Positions 1 to 11,986 of a DNA stretch of 64,000 bases are shown here, piece after piece. Position 1 is the first letter of the stretch; each line of letters starts with the position of its first letter. The stretch covers positions 8,682,501 through 8,746,500 of the forward strand of contig NC_092317.1 in the NCBI RefSeq assembly GCF_036785885.1. Reading direction: 5' to 3'. The notes below the pieces were generated by a model. It did no database searches. It was not told where the DNA came from and saw only the letters and a list, made by a program, of their open reading frames with translations. A program made the position numbers and the translations under genes. This DNA is from Coffea arabica. Lineage: Eukaryota > Streptophyta > Magnoliopsida > Gentianales > Rubiaceae.

Positions 1-702
1 TTTTTACAACATTGTGGGAGGACTTCTTGATGGTTTGCGCAAGAAAATATCCATTCAATTGAATCATTTAGAGATTGAGAATATCAATCACCCATTATTT
101 TAGCACGCATGCAAGAAACGTCGACCACCCGTTATTAGCTACATATTATGTGAGTTGCAATCTTAGGATGATTCAAGTGTCCAACTAGCAATAATATGCA
201 CGAGTAAATAGATGCAGTAAGTTACTTGGCTAGGAAATTACCATTATCCATGTAACTTGAAAGAAAGCGATACAAGAAATTCCTATAAATTTATGAACAT
301 CAACTTGTCAGTTAAAACAGCATTTGCATATGGAATTGTAACAAAATACCATAATATATTGTGAAATCTCAAGCTTGAAATGGAAATCCATCAGCTACTA
401 AAGTGGAATTGGATCACTTTCATGCCTTGAGAATTCAGAATGCAGAATGGACATTTTGATACTGCCAAATACAAAGTGAAGCTTCAATTGAAAACAACTA
501 CGCTAACGGTTTCCCAACTTCAACTAAAACTCTCTACTCTCAACTTGAGATCATATACACACGAACCACACAAGAACTGCTGCTTATCGACCGAAAAACG
601 AAAAAAGAAATGATGCTTTACCAAAACTTGGGATTTTCAAGCGATTTAGACCAAGAAAACATAAGTTAGAAGCCAAAGAAGAATACACAGAGAGCAGCCA
701 CA
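1..702. other. 3' flank of the coiled-coil gene
   Basis: AT-rich sequence without a supportable reading frame. The part next to position 703 is probably the 3' UTR of the minus-strand coiled-coil gene. I see no RNA gene or mobile element in it. Confidence 0.5.
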
Positions 703-2380
703 CTACAAAATATTTGGGAGGTGAGAATCCAATCTTTGCTGCAATTCCTTGATTTTCATGGAGAGCTCAGACTTCTGCTCCTTATAGTTCTGCAAAAGGT
801 AGTCTTTTCCATCTATAACTTCCCTCAACTCATTAACTTCCCTTCGCAGCATTTCAATTTTGTCACTGTTTCTGTCTTTCTCCAACGAATCCAAATGTCC
901 CTCAACTTCGGAATACTCATTCAAATGGCCATTCCTTAGTTCAGCAGGCCAAACAGGTGCAGAGGTAGGCTTATCACCACAATTGTCTTGTCCCACACAA
1001 TGATCTGCAATTACTTTCCTCAACCTCTGTATTTCTCTCTCTGAGTCAAACAGATCTCTGTTTGCAGCATCTAGCAGTGCTTGCAGCTGGGTAGAGTGTG
1101 TTAGCTGAGTGCTGAGGGAATTCTGCAGTTCTACAATCTGATCTTGCATCTCTATTATCATGTCATCCCGTCTCTTCAGCTGTTGCCTCAGCTTCTGAAT
1201 CACTTCTCGATTACTGAAAATGTCAGAACCAGCTTCAGAGACGCAAGGTGAATCAGAACTGTTAGAATGGTGGAATGGTTTCTGAGGAAGCTCAAGGCGG
1301 TCAGGAGATGATGCCCAGATTACCCCATTCTCTTTGCTGAACTCAGAAGAAGAAACTTTAACAAGAGGTAATGCCATTTCAGGTTCTGACAGAACTTGGC
1401 CATTGCGCTGCTGTTTGATCTCCATCACATTCACAGATCCTGTTCATTAATCAATTACCAGAAATTACACAAAATGAACCATGGAATTATATAGGGACAT
1501 AAATAAAATCCTGAATACATCCAGAATCAGCAAAAAGGTCTTTAAGTTTTCATGGAACCACATAAAAAAATTTTTGAGGATATATTCCTTATAATACCAG
1601 AAAGACGAGAATCTAAGATGTGAAGCAACCACTCCACGAAGAACAGCAGCAAGACCAATATAAACTTAAAAGAAGGTGGAGGTAAACATATACCGGACAA
1701 TCAATATTCAGGAGAAATTTAAAAGACAAAAAGACCCAAAAAAAAACCGTTTTTCATCTTTGAAGTGTCAATTCTATGAAAATTGTGCAAAACAAGCAAA
1801 TGCATCTTATTTCTCGGACATAGTTATAAGGATACCCCCACAAGTATGAAACAGCACCGATTGCATGCCCTACCAAAGTGTGCATCAAGCAACAACCATG
1901 TTCAGCTGGAGCAATAACCTATATACCAAAAATCTGAATGGATATTTGTTCTAAAAAAGGAAAATAACTTCCAGCTGAAGGGGAATTAAGGCTAGAGAAA
2001 TGCCAGACCAGAAAGGCAATTGCAGCAAGCATTCCCATCTTGATGAAAAGAATATGCATTTGAATGCAAACCGCAGCTCCCTGATTTCTTTCTCCCTGTA
2101 AATTTTCCACTCCCTGAATTGTCAAACAACTCTTCAAGACAACACCATGAAGAAATATGAAAAGGAAAAGTGAAGCTTATTCATATGTCATATAACCTTT
2201 CAAGCTGTTGCTGGTATTGTCCGGTGGCTTCATGTCAAGCACCTGTTTCAGCTTGTAACCCAACCTAATTGATAATGTACTTAGCAAAGCACCGCCTGCA
2301 ATAAGGACCCAATTAGGCCCCTCACTCTGAAAGCCTTTCTGCCTCTGGGCTCTAGGAACCCCATTTGCTATTGGTTTCAT
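703..2380 (-). CDS. Membrane-anchored coiled-coil protein of unknown function
   Basis: Two coding exons, 2380-2197 and 1439-703, join in phase (codon GGA across the junction) to give 306 residues. The intron, 2196-1440, is GT-AG. Residues about 24-42 (WVLIAGGALLSTLSIRLGY) form one hydrophobic segment near the N-terminus, preceded by a basic, signal-less stretch, so the protein is probably tail-out with its N-terminal segment in a membrane. A low-complexity Ser-rich linker follows. Two heptad-rich regions, about residues 138-205 and 245-303, look like coiled coils. I do not recognise the family. The architecture suggests a scaffold or tether, but that is inference. ATG at 2380 is chosen because it follows a 5' UTR acceptor and gives the full anchor. 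Confidence 0.8.
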
Positions 2381-3230
2381 TGCTGGAAGGTTCTAATAAG
2401 ATTGCAAGGGACAACCAAGTGCATCCAGGACCTAAATAGAAATGCACCATATATATTTGGTGAGAAAAAGAAAGGCAGCGAGCCACAATGTAAATCTAGG
2501 GCTGGAAAAACAGTGGATTTTTTATTAAATACATAATACCGCTGATAATCAAGCACAAAATTTGCAAACTGTAAACTGATGCCTTGTTACAGAGTTTGCT
2601 ATCCCTGGTCATAAAGAAGTTCAATATACCAAAAGCCAAAAGGCTCTGTCTGTTTTTCTAGATTGTTTACTTCGCTACCTTCTTGTGATTGAGAAAAAGG
2701 ACACAAAAGGGGAACACGATTGCCAATTTGGGAATTGATACAATTAAAATGCTGTTTCATTAAATTATCGAATTTAACAACCTACATTTCCATCACAAAT
2801 TTATCACAGTATCCGACTAAAGCCAAAAACACACAACACTTGACACACACCGGCGTAATAATAAATTAAGCCCATTAATAAAAGTACACAAAGAAATCTA
2901 AACCGGTCCTTCCTTTATTCATCCCATCATCAGGCACATTTCCATTATAATCCACCCTTTCCAACGCTGAAATTTCTGCAGACAACCACTTGAAAAAAGC
3001 CACAAAAGTACGCAACTCAAAAATGGAAATAAAACACAAGTACTAAAAATGAAGAAGAACACGAGGCAGAGGAGTCCGTGTATATGAAAGATGTACCTGA
3101 CAAAGAAAGAAAGAAAGAGCTGATTGGGGATGAGGGCGGGGCAGACGGTGAGGCCGGCGGAGAAGGGGAGGATCACGGCGGAGCTGGAAATGGCGGACGA
3201 CTGGGGAGAATGTGAACGTACATTATTTAG
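2381..3230 (-). promoter_or_regulatory. 5' UTR intron and leader of the coiled-coil gene
   Basis: On the minus strand a donor (CAG|GTACAT) lies at about 3096 and a good acceptor (TATTTAG|GT) about 55 bases before the ATG, so a 5' UTR intron of roughly 0.65 kb is likely. Transcription would start near 3200, where the sequence becomes GC-richer. Leader introns of this kind often raise expression in plants; the use here is inferred only from splice signals. Confidence 0.5.
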
Positions 3231-3530
3231 GGTTTTGTCAGCCTAAATTGGGATTAGAATGCTGATACATAGTGGGTTTTTGGCATGAAGTGTTTAGAGT
3301 GTGCTGGACCAATAGGCTTAACTGTCACATTTCTTCTTTTATCTTTTCTCTTTTTTTTTCCCCTTTCTTTGTTGTCGTAAACTGTTTTTTCTTTTTGTCT
3401 TCACACTTTAAAGTTGAGATTTATTATGTAAACTGTTTTTCCTTTCTCATTGTCTCTACCCTCTTATTAACTTTTAATTTTTCTATATTTATGTCACATT
3501 ATTTTGTTCAAGTTTAAATGATTGGGCTTA

Positions 3531-4286
3531 GGGTGCGTTTGATAAAACTAAAGTTTGAAATGTGAATCCATTAAGTTATTAAATTGTTAAGTATTAAATC
3601 TAATACATTTGAGTGCAAATCACATTCAATGATAAATGAATGACTTAAAATCTGTTTGATAACATTAAAAAGTGCTGAAATTGAACTTTTTCAGACCTTC
3701 AGATGTTTTGAGTATTTGATAAATGAAAATCTATCTGCTGAACTTGTTAAGCAGTGCTGAAGTTATGTGTATTTTTTTCAGCACAAGAATCCCAACTTAA
3801 TGCTTAATTCTGATAAGAATTAATAGAATTACTTCAACTGTCTTATCTTATCTACCAAATCTACCTTTATTTGTTAATTATATTCAAAATTCTTATCTAA
3901 TAAAACAACTTTATATTTTCTATCTAATGATTTTTTATTTCTTTTTTCTCCCTTTTTAATGACTTTTATATTTTCTCCATACTCATTATATAATATATTT
4001 CATCTTTTATATTAATTTGATTTAAAAATAAATATTATCATTTTCATACCTAAAAATTTTAAACTAATTAAATCATAGGTTCTATTTCTTTTTGGATGAA
4101 AAGATATAAGGGCAAAATTGTCAAATTTAACTTATTAAGCATTCAGTTATAAATGTATATCAAACAGTATAAATAGATTTAACATTAAAATTCAGACATT
4201 TATATATTTTTTTCATAAAATTTAGTAAATTAATTCTTTCAATATTCAGACTTCAGAATTCAGATTCAGTTTTATTAAACGGAACC
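3531..4286. mobile_element. Degenerate MITE-like element with terminal inverted repeats
   Basis: The left end GGGTGCGTTTGATAAAACT matches the reverse complement of the right end (GGTTCCGTTTAATAAAACT) with a few mismatches. The interior is AT-rich and non-coding. No target-site duplication could be read, so the superfamily is unproven; the CGTTTGATAAAACT motif resembles hAT-type plant MITEs. Related sequence continues to about 4440 and may be part of a second copy. Confidence 0.45.
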
Positions 4287-5262
4287 TTATCACTTAATTT
4301 TGAAAGCAAATTTTACCTAGAAAATTCAGTGCACTTAATTAATTCAGATGTTCAATTTTTTGTTATCAAACGATTTGAATATATTAAGATATGAATTTAT
4401 TAAATTTAAGTGCTGAATTGGGTTCTAAAAAGACGAGGATTTGTGTAATTCTTTAAATTAAAGTTGACAAAAGATCATAGTTGATATTTTTTATAATGTG
4501 CGCTGGGAGACTTTACGTCGATAAATGTGTGTTACACTGGGGCATACGGAGTTAAGCGATTCAAGTTTCTCAACTTTCAAGTGTAAATTCCGTTGTAGAA
4601 AGTACATAGATTTTGTACTTTAGAGATTGTTGAGTGTACTTTAGAGATTGTTGAGTGAGTGATAATTTTACATGTGAGAACTTTTGAGAATCTCACTATT
4701 GGAAAAGTTTTAAAAGTTAAGAGGAGTCACTGCAATTAAGCCAAATCCTTGTTTTTTATACGTGGAAAGCCGTAAAAAACAAAATTATTGATTCTTTGTT
4801 GTTGTTGTTATTATTTCCCCGGAGACCGCAGGGGACACAATTAGCAGGGGACACAATTATTTCACCACATGGACGAAAGTATCCCATAACAACGCAAAGA
4901 AACACTAAAGAGGGTTTCTTTAGCTTACTTTTTTTTTTTTTTTTCTCGGACGATATTTCAGGAAAGTCTGGATTTTTAAAATGTAATCAAGAGAATTTAA
5001 TCTCTTGACCTACACTCAAATAGAGTTTAAAGACTTTTTTTATGGCCAACTACTTTAGAGAGTAGTTGGTTGCTTCTTTAGCTTATATTGCTTTGGTTGA
5101 AATTCATTTTGACAAGTCGTCATAACACATTTTTCATTGGCATTTAACATGGAAATATTACTATTTACTTGTTATTGACAATGAAATGCAGTTTAATTGA
5201 TAAATACAGATCTGAGAGTCATAAAGGAGGTAAGTGAGAAGTAACTGTTAATCATTTTAAAA

Positions 5263-5392
5263 AGGAAAAAAAGATGCATTCAAGGAGACAAGAAGAATGC
5301 ATAAGAAAGAAAGTTGAAATCTTTTGAAAGAAAGGAAAAAAAAAAGATGCATTCGAGGAGACAAGGAAAATGTGTAAGAAAGAAAGTAGAAA
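5263..5392. repeat. Tandem duplication, two units of about 65 bp
   Basis: Two neighbouring units share A-rich sequence followed by GATGCATTC, GGAGACAAG and GTAAGAAAGAAAGT-like stretches. They differ at several bases, so this is an old local duplication. Confidence 0.6.
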
Positions 5393-5934
5393 TAAGTGCA
5401 TTTAGATAAGAGATTATGTGAGATATTTTTTTTGAGAAAAACTATAGTAATTTTTGGATATGATGCATGCAAAATAAAAAAATGATTAAAAAATATATTT
5501 ATGATGTAAGCAACTAAATTTGTGTAAATAATAAACTATTCAAAGAAACCTGAAAACTTCGTATGGTTTTTAAAGGTAGAAATTCGAATTTAACTTACCA
5601 TAATAAACTCTTTTAGATTTCAGAATGACAAAGCTCATAAAGAAAAATGAAGAATCAAGAGGGCAAGAGAAATAAGAGAGGGAGAAAACAAATGATTCAA
5701 ACCACCTGTTAATACTTAAATTTCTTACTATTATTGCCAGTTATATGGAACTTTTCTTTTGTTTCTTTTCTAAATGAACTAAACAACGGTTGAGCTAAAG
5801 GGGGAACAAAACCACATATTTGTTTATAGACGAAAACAAACAACAAAAAAACAAATAAGTTAAATAATTTCTTACATTCTTTTTGTGCTAACACATCTTT
5901 CAATGGCCAATTTAACGTCCAGTTTCTTGCTTAA

Positions 5935-6314
5935 GGCTTCGTTTGGGAGTGGAGGATTTGGACAGAAAAGAAAGGGAAAGAAGAGAAAGTTAAGTTTTCC
6001 TTCATTTGTTAGTTTTTAATAGGAAAGAAAAGAAAAGAAATGGAACGATTTAAGAGGATGAATAGTAGCTAAAATTTTTCCTCCCAAATTGAAAGGAAAT
6101 GGGAAGAAAGTTTGAGGAAGCTTGTCAATTTTTTTTTAAATGCTTATTTTGTCCTTAAAAAAGTCTTGAACAAATATTTAATGACTTTTATGTCCAAAAT
6201 CATTCAACTAATTCTCAAAACTCCCAAACAACATAACAATCTCTTCTCTTCTCTTCTTTCGTAACTTAAGTTTTCCCTTCTCTTCTTTTCTATCCTAAAC
6301 TCCCAAACTAAGCC
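5935..6314. mobile_element. Tourist-like MITE (PIF/Harbinger type)
   Basis: The 380-bp element starts GGCTTCGTTTGGGAGT and ends with the reverse complement of GGCTTAGTTTGGGAGT, differing at one base. It is flanked on both sides by TAA (5932-5934 and 6315-6317), the 3-bp target-site duplication of PIF/Harbinger elements. The interior is AG-rich on one side, CT-rich on the other, and has no coding capacity. Confidence 0.8.
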
Positions 6315-6629
6315 TAAATTAGAAAGAGCTGGCTTCTTGGTTTTGTATTGTAAAGATTGTCATGAAAATACTAAGGGAACATTTGGAAAATGCTAATAAA
6401 TCATGTGATACGTATATTTAATTTTGAAGTGAAAGCTACTTTTCCATGTATATTTGATTACCTATAAAATTTTAAAAGAAAGTAAGTAATTAGTGAATTT
6501 AATGATAGTTATTAAAATTCTTGTGTGTATTTGCAAGACACAAAATGCAGCAATATCCAAGAATATCAAAAATAAAAGAAATTAACTCTTCATCACTTTC
6601 ATATTTTTCCCTACAGGTAAAGAACTAAT

Positions 6630-6800
6630 GAATGTGTTTGGACAGGAGATTATTTGATTTATTATTTGCAATAATTGCAATAACACTTTTATAATGTGAT
6701 TTATGTGAAATAAATCAGTCGTTAGAAAGATAAAATATTGATTAAAAAACGTGTTTATAACATAAGTAAAATAACATTTTTCCTCACAACCAAGTAGCAA
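6630..6800. repeat. Copy of a dispersed AT-rich repeat family
   Basis: The stretch beginning TGTTTGGACAGGAG, with later ATAATTGCAATAACACTTT and an AAGATAAAATATTGATT-like part, resembles sequence at 22606-22760 and, more weakly, at 5395-5540. It is non-coding. Its ends are not clear. Confidence 0.45.
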
Positions 6801-7044
6801 ACAGTATATGTGAGCTAATAATTTCTTGCACAGTTTGTGAAACTTGCTAAGGCATACAAAACTGTGGTACTGAAATTGAAGACAAATATTTCCCAACAAA
6901 ATTATTGGAGCAAAACTGTAAAATTGAGACAAATCGGTCCATTTTCCAATTTCGAAGGACTGTTTGGGAGTTTTGCAATTTTCCACCGACATTTTTCTTG
7001 AAAAACATTAGCGTAAATACTTAACTATCCCGTGAAAAAGATAA

Positions 7045-7789
7045 GGGTTAATTACAATTAATCTCCTTAAGGTATATCTCATTTAACACTTTACCCTTTA
7101 ACCTTTAATTTTGCTCATTTAACCCCCTATAGGATAAAATTACCCTTTTATTATTTTGATTTTTCATTTATCTTTTTTCCTCTTTTTTATTTCTTTTTCT
7201 CTTTCTTCGCTCTTTCATCATTTCCAATAGAAAACTCCATGTCAATGAAAATTTTTATTTTGAGTTTGTAATTGTATTTCTGAGTGAAAATTTAAAAGGT
7301 ATCAAAAACTAATTTTTGATTTTTTGTATGATGCCACGTGTCATAAATTTCAATTGATGATTATTAATCAGGTCACAATTTCATCTTATAATATTTTCTT
7401 GAGAATAAAATGAGAAAGTAGAAAGGAAAGAGGAAAGACCAAAATTAAAAGAATTGAAAGGCTAAAAAAATTGTATTTTGGGAAAGTGATTTGAATATTT
7501 TTTAATCATTTAAGGAGAAGATAGATCTCTGTAATTTCTTTTTTTTTTTAATTTCAATCATTAAAATGAAGATTTTTATGGGAAAGATGAAGAATTAAAG
7601 AAAGAAGAAAGAGACAAAGAAAATAAAAGAGCACAAAAGGGGAAAGGAAAAAAAATAAAAAAGAAAAATAAGAGTTTAGAATAATAGAGGGATAATTTTG
7701 TCTAATGGGAGATAAAGTGAGACAAAAAAATGGTAGGGGGTAAAGTGAGAAATGAGGTATACTTTAAGGGGATTAGTTGTGATTAACCC
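7045..7789. mobile_element. Mutator-like MITE with perfect 9-bp target duplication
   Basis: A 745-bp element has imperfect terminal inverted repeats of about 50 bp, beginning GGGTTAATTACAATTAATC on the left and GGGTTAATCACAACTAATC as the reverse complement of the right. It is flanked by AAAAGATAA at 7036-7044 and the same nine bases at 7790-7798. A 9-bp duplication is typical of Mutator-like elements. The interior shows no transposase and is A/T-rich, so it is non-autonomous. Confidence 0.85.
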
Positions 7790-7798
7790 AAAAGATAA

Positions 7799-8323
7799 AC
7801 AAAAAGACCCAAAATCTGATGAATGAAAGCAGATTCCGCCAAAACTGCGGCTGGATTGCACACGTCGCCCCGCATTTAACCTCCTCTCATCGAAAGCGAT
7901 GTGAGTCAGACATTCAGATATCATTTTCCTACACTACAGTTTCCCACCACAACTGCACCCTTGTGACTCTTGACTGATAAGAACTGGAAGAACAGAACTC
8001 TCCTATTTTCTCAGCTCTTTTTTCCCTTCATTCTTCGATCAAGATGCTTTTCTTTCACTAGATTTAGCTGCATTTATGACAATGTTTTAAGTATAGGAAC
8101 ATTTTTCTACACGTTGCTAGATTCCTACTGCACTTTTTCTTTTTCCCCCACAACAAAAGAGCAGCCTTGCTAATTGCTTTTTTTCAGCTTCCTTTTTGCA
8201 CATTTTCTTCCATTACTATAGTCACTTCTTCCATCCAGAAATTCATCATTTCTCATCCTAAGAGGGAGGCAAAAATCTGGGTTGGAGTTAGTTTACATTG
8301 TTATTGAAAGTTCAAGATCAAGA
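7799..8323 (+). promoter_or_regulatory. Promoter and leader region of the phospholipase gene
   Basis: About 0.5 kb lies between the MITE and the phospholipase ATG. It becomes CT-rich after 8150, typical of a plant 5' leader. The MITE ends within 535 bp of the start codon and so sits in the proximal promoter. No specific factor site is claimed. Confidence 0.4.
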
Positions 8324-10920
8324 ATGGGAAAATTCGGGCCTAAAGCACCTGCATTTTCCTCTCTGTTGCTGCTTTGTCTTGCACTGTTGTCAAGTTTTCG
8401 TATCACTCATCAAGCACAGCAGCAGCCCATTAAGACAGTTGTTGTTCTAGTCTTGGAGAACAGATCTTTTGATCATATGATTGGATGGATGAAGGATTAC
8501 ATCAATCCATTGATCAATGGTGTAACAGGGGATGAGTGTAATCCTGTTTCAACTAAGGCTCAACATACTCAAAGGATCTGCTTTTCTGATGATGCTGAAT
8601 TTGTGGATCCGGACCCTGGTCACTCGTTTGAAGAGGTGCTGCAACAGGTATTCGGTTCTGGTTCAATTCCTTCAATGACTGGCTTTGTTGAACAAGCACT
8701 AACGATGTCGGAGAATCTGTCTGCAACAGTTATGAAAGGTTTTAAGCCTGAGAATTTGCCAGTTTATGCTGCACTAGTTCGGGAATTCGCGGTTTTTGAT
8801 AGATGGTTTTCTTCAATTCCTGGTCCTACTCAACCAAACAGGCTGTTTGTTTACTCTGCTACTTCTCATGGCTCAACTAGCCATGTGATAAAGCAGTTGG
8901 CTACTGGATACCCTCAACAGACTATATTTGATTCGCTTCATGACAATGGATTGGATTTTGGTATATATTTTCAAAGTTTTCCAACTACTTTATTCTTCAG
9001 GAATTTGAGGAAACTGAAGTATATTTTTAAGTTGCATCAGTATGATCTGAGGTTTAAGAGGGATGCAAGAAATGGAAAATTGCCAAGCCTGACTGTGATT
9101 GAACCTAGGTACTTTGATCTAATCGGTTTTCCAGGAAATGATGATCATCCATCGCATGATGTTGCTAATGGGCAGAAGCTAGTGAAAGAGATTTATGAGA
9201 CATTGAGAGCAAGTCCTCAGTGGAATGAAACTCTTTTCATCATCACTTATGATGAACATGGTGGTTTTTATGATCATGTTCAGACTCCTTATGCTAATGT
9301 TCCCAATCCTGATGGAAATACAGGACCAGCTCCTTATTTCTTCAACTTTGACAGACTTGGTGTTCGTGTTCCAACAATTATGGTGTCTCCTTGGATCAAG
9401 AAAGGAACTGGTAAAACTCACTTCATTTTCTAAGGCTTCTTTACTCTTCTGGCGCAAAGAACTGTATGATGTTGTTTTATCTCAAATTTACAAAGAGAGA
9501 AGTAGAGAAGGGTAAAGTCCAGTGGTAACAAAATTTAGAGTTCGCAGACAATTACTGACATTTAACTCAACCATCATACAGGGCTTATTGATTCTTTAGC
9601 TTGATGGAATAGAAGGAAATGGATATGGAGAATATTTTTTCATTCTTTGTCTACATATGGATCAGAAGAAGGAAAAAAAGAAGAAGAAAAAGAATAAAGA
9701 GTAGTTCTGTTTCTAAAATGGTTATGAACTTTATGATATTTATGTGTCAGGATACAGCAAGATGTTGTTTGTTGTATTACCAAAATTTTGTTAATTCCCC
9801 CATCTCAGTTGTAGTAGGTAAGCAGCAGTGGCATTGGCACATGAGCACATGGCTATCTGAAAATTGAAATTCCATTGATTTCTTCATACAATCATATTCA
9901 AATGGGGGTTTTTTTTTTTTAATTTCTATAATGTTTTAGAGACTGCTATTCTCATGTTAAGTTTTTAACCAATATAATTCGTAAGAACTATTATAATATT
10001 CTACAGTTTCATGAAGCTACCGGGTCATAGTTTTCTTCCAATTGAGCATATATAAGCTGGGCATCAAACCTGGTTTGCATAATCCCAGAAAAGGAATATA
10101 CTAGAAAAGGTCTGCTCTTTATATTGTCTCTTTTGTTTCAGCAAGTTGCTGATGATTGGCTTGTCCTGTTTGCAGTAATAAGCAGGCCAAATGGACCTAC
10201 TCCAAACTCTGAGTTCGAGCATTCCTCGGTCCCTGCTACCATGAAGAAGATTTTCAATCTCTCATCCAACTTCTTGACGCATAGAGATGCATGGGCAGGC
10301 ACTTTTGAACAGGTTGTTGGGGAATTGACCTCCCCAAGAACTGATTGCCCTGGTAAGTTATGCCTGCTGAAGATATTAATCAAGTTATATTTCAAGTGAT
10401 AGCTTATCGATCAATCAAAGGGACTGCTTAGAAAAACATACATAAAGCGCTATTAGGAGATAAGATTTTGATCAACAAGGTGGTCTTCTATGAGAGATTG
10501 ATATGCCTTTTGAGTTGTAAACTTTATAATTACTCCCAGTTTTACACCCTTTCTACCATTTTTCTATTAGAATTAAGCATGCTAGGAATTACTAAAGAGG
10601 TTTCCTCTTATCAAATGACAGAGGTCCTTCCTGATGTTTTTCCATTGAGAAGCATAAAAGCAGATGAAAATAAAAGACTCTCTCAGTTCCAGGGAGAAGT
10701 AGTGCAATTGGCTGCTGTTCTGAATGGTGACCATTTCTTGAGTAGCTTCCCAGATGACATGGGCAAGAAAATGAATGTTAGAGAAGCTCATGAATACACT
10801 AAAGGTGCAGTATCAAGATTCATAAGAGCAAGCAAAGAGGCAATCAAGTTAGGAGCAGCTGAATCTGCCATTGTGGACATGAGATCTTCTCTCACTACTA
10901 GATCCTCAAATCACAATTGA
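8324..10920 (+). CDS. NPC: Non-specific phospholipase C (NPC family)
   Basis: Three exons (8324-9410, 10176-10352, 10622-10920) join in phase to 520 residues, normal for plant NPCs. The family hydrolyses phosphatidylcholine and related lipids to diacylglycerol and a phospho-headgroup. Residues 1-31 are a signal peptide, suggesting secretion or the endomembrane system. Family motifs are present: ENRSFDH (45-51), the TQPNR region, DDHPSHD, and [11 protein letters not shown], which belong to the metal and active site of this phosphoesterase fold. The C-terminal part ([20 protein letters not shown]) is complete. Sequence similarity by memory is closest to the NPC2/NPC6 group, but I cannot assign the paralogue. 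Exon 2 was preferred over upstream in-frame sequence because the G|TA junction restores the conserved GTVI stretch. A TTG-initiated extension to 8282 was rejected. Confidence 0.93.
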
Positions 10921-11489
10921 TGAATCTTGTAGGCATCTCCTTCGTCCATCTTAGTATTTATGCCTACAGATTTCATTAGGCTTCTAGTTCATATTAGCAA
11001 AGTCCACAGAACAAATCATAGCAAAACTTATGTATAGTATGACTGTCAGGTTTAGGTGATTGTTTCTGTTCTTAACTGCATTTCTTTAGGAGGTCATAGA
11101 AGCATAGGAAACAACTCAATATGTGTATTACTAGCTAATAACTTTGAGTTCCAGAAATTGGAGTCCGACAGTCCGTTTGTTGTAGTTATGTTTGTGAAGT
11201 TTGAGGCTAGAGCACCCGTTAAAGCTAAGGGCAAGTAGTTTTTGCTCTTTCTGTAAACAATGGACAGTAATACAACATTTCCTATTATACTCAGCAAATG
11301 GGTAAATTTTGCAGCAAGTCTCCTTATTGTACAAAACTGGTGACTAGTGTGCTATTCTATCAGTACATATGGCACAAGGTAGGGGAAATCATCTTTAGTA
11401 GCTATATTCAAGGTTATATTCAGGAAGTTCTAGCTGCAACTTTGCAAAACTATAAAGAACAGTTCCATCAGTCCTATCCCGCTCCTCAA
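10921..11489. other. 3' flank of the phospholipase gene
   Basis: The beginning is probably the phospholipase 3' UTR. The rest is AT-rich with only short unsupported frames. Confidence 0.4.
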
Positions 11490-11986
11490 TGAATCCAGTT
11501 TGTGCGCCAAGCATTCCAAACGAGGATTTTTTTTTCATGCCCGTGGATTCCAAGAAAATTCTTGAGAAGGTGCTGTGCGGGCAGGAAGAGATCGGGTCCG
11601 TGCTGGTTGAGCCGAGCTTCCTACCAGCGAACACAACATTTCCATGGGTGCCATTTTGAGTGATTAAGTGATATGCAATCTTGTAAATGCAATTTTAAGC
11701 TATTACTTTGGTTTGCAAAGCACATATCTTGCTTTTTCTTTTCTCGTTTTCTACAACAGACAGCGAAGATCAAGACCAGAATGCTCACGAGCCAACCGTG
11801 GAAGATTCAAATTGTTGTAGACTCCCAAGTTTTCAAGTTATTTCTGAGAGCAAAGTGTTCGTTCCTCCACTAAAGTCGAAGGCAAAATTACGGTGCCTGT
11901 GTGGAGAAAATCAGACTGAACACTGCCAAAGAAGTCCACTGATGCCATTCAAACAACAGAATTTCAAGACTGAACCTGGAGTATGA
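11490..11986 (+). other. Coding-like stretches of unknown identity
   Basis: From ATG at 11490 a 57-codon frame (FMPVDSKKILEKVLCGQEE and on) has balanced codon use and locally higher GC. A second open stretch, about 11760-11986, preceded by a good acceptor (TTTTCTACAACAG), encodes an acidic then Cys/Lys-rich segment (DSEDQDQNAHEPTVEDSNCC). The two do not join in phase through the most obvious donor (CATGG|GTGCC). They could be exons of a small gene, the relic of one, or chance. I do not recognise either. Confidence 0.25.

Larger units (their letters stand above)
3231..5931. other. Gene-free AT-rich spacer with repeat remnants
   Basis: No coding region can be supported. The spacer holds a decayed hAT-like element (3531-4286 and a possible second piece to about 4440), a tandem duplication at 5263-5392 and, at about 5395-5540, a copy of the dispersed family also seen near 6.65 kb and 22.6 kb. 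Confidence 0.5.

Noticed and set aside
3531-4440. Firm assignment to hAT
   Set aside because: Inverted ends are visible but no target duplication could be read, so only a general MITE-like label is given.
6582-6992. 136-codon minus-strand frame
   Set aside because: It spans AT-rich repeat sequence, has low-complexity Phe/Ile/Leu-rich composition and no splice or family support.
9179-9515. Frames on both strands over the end of the first phospholipase exon
   Set aside because: They are other-frame shadows of the conserved YDEHGG-containing exon.
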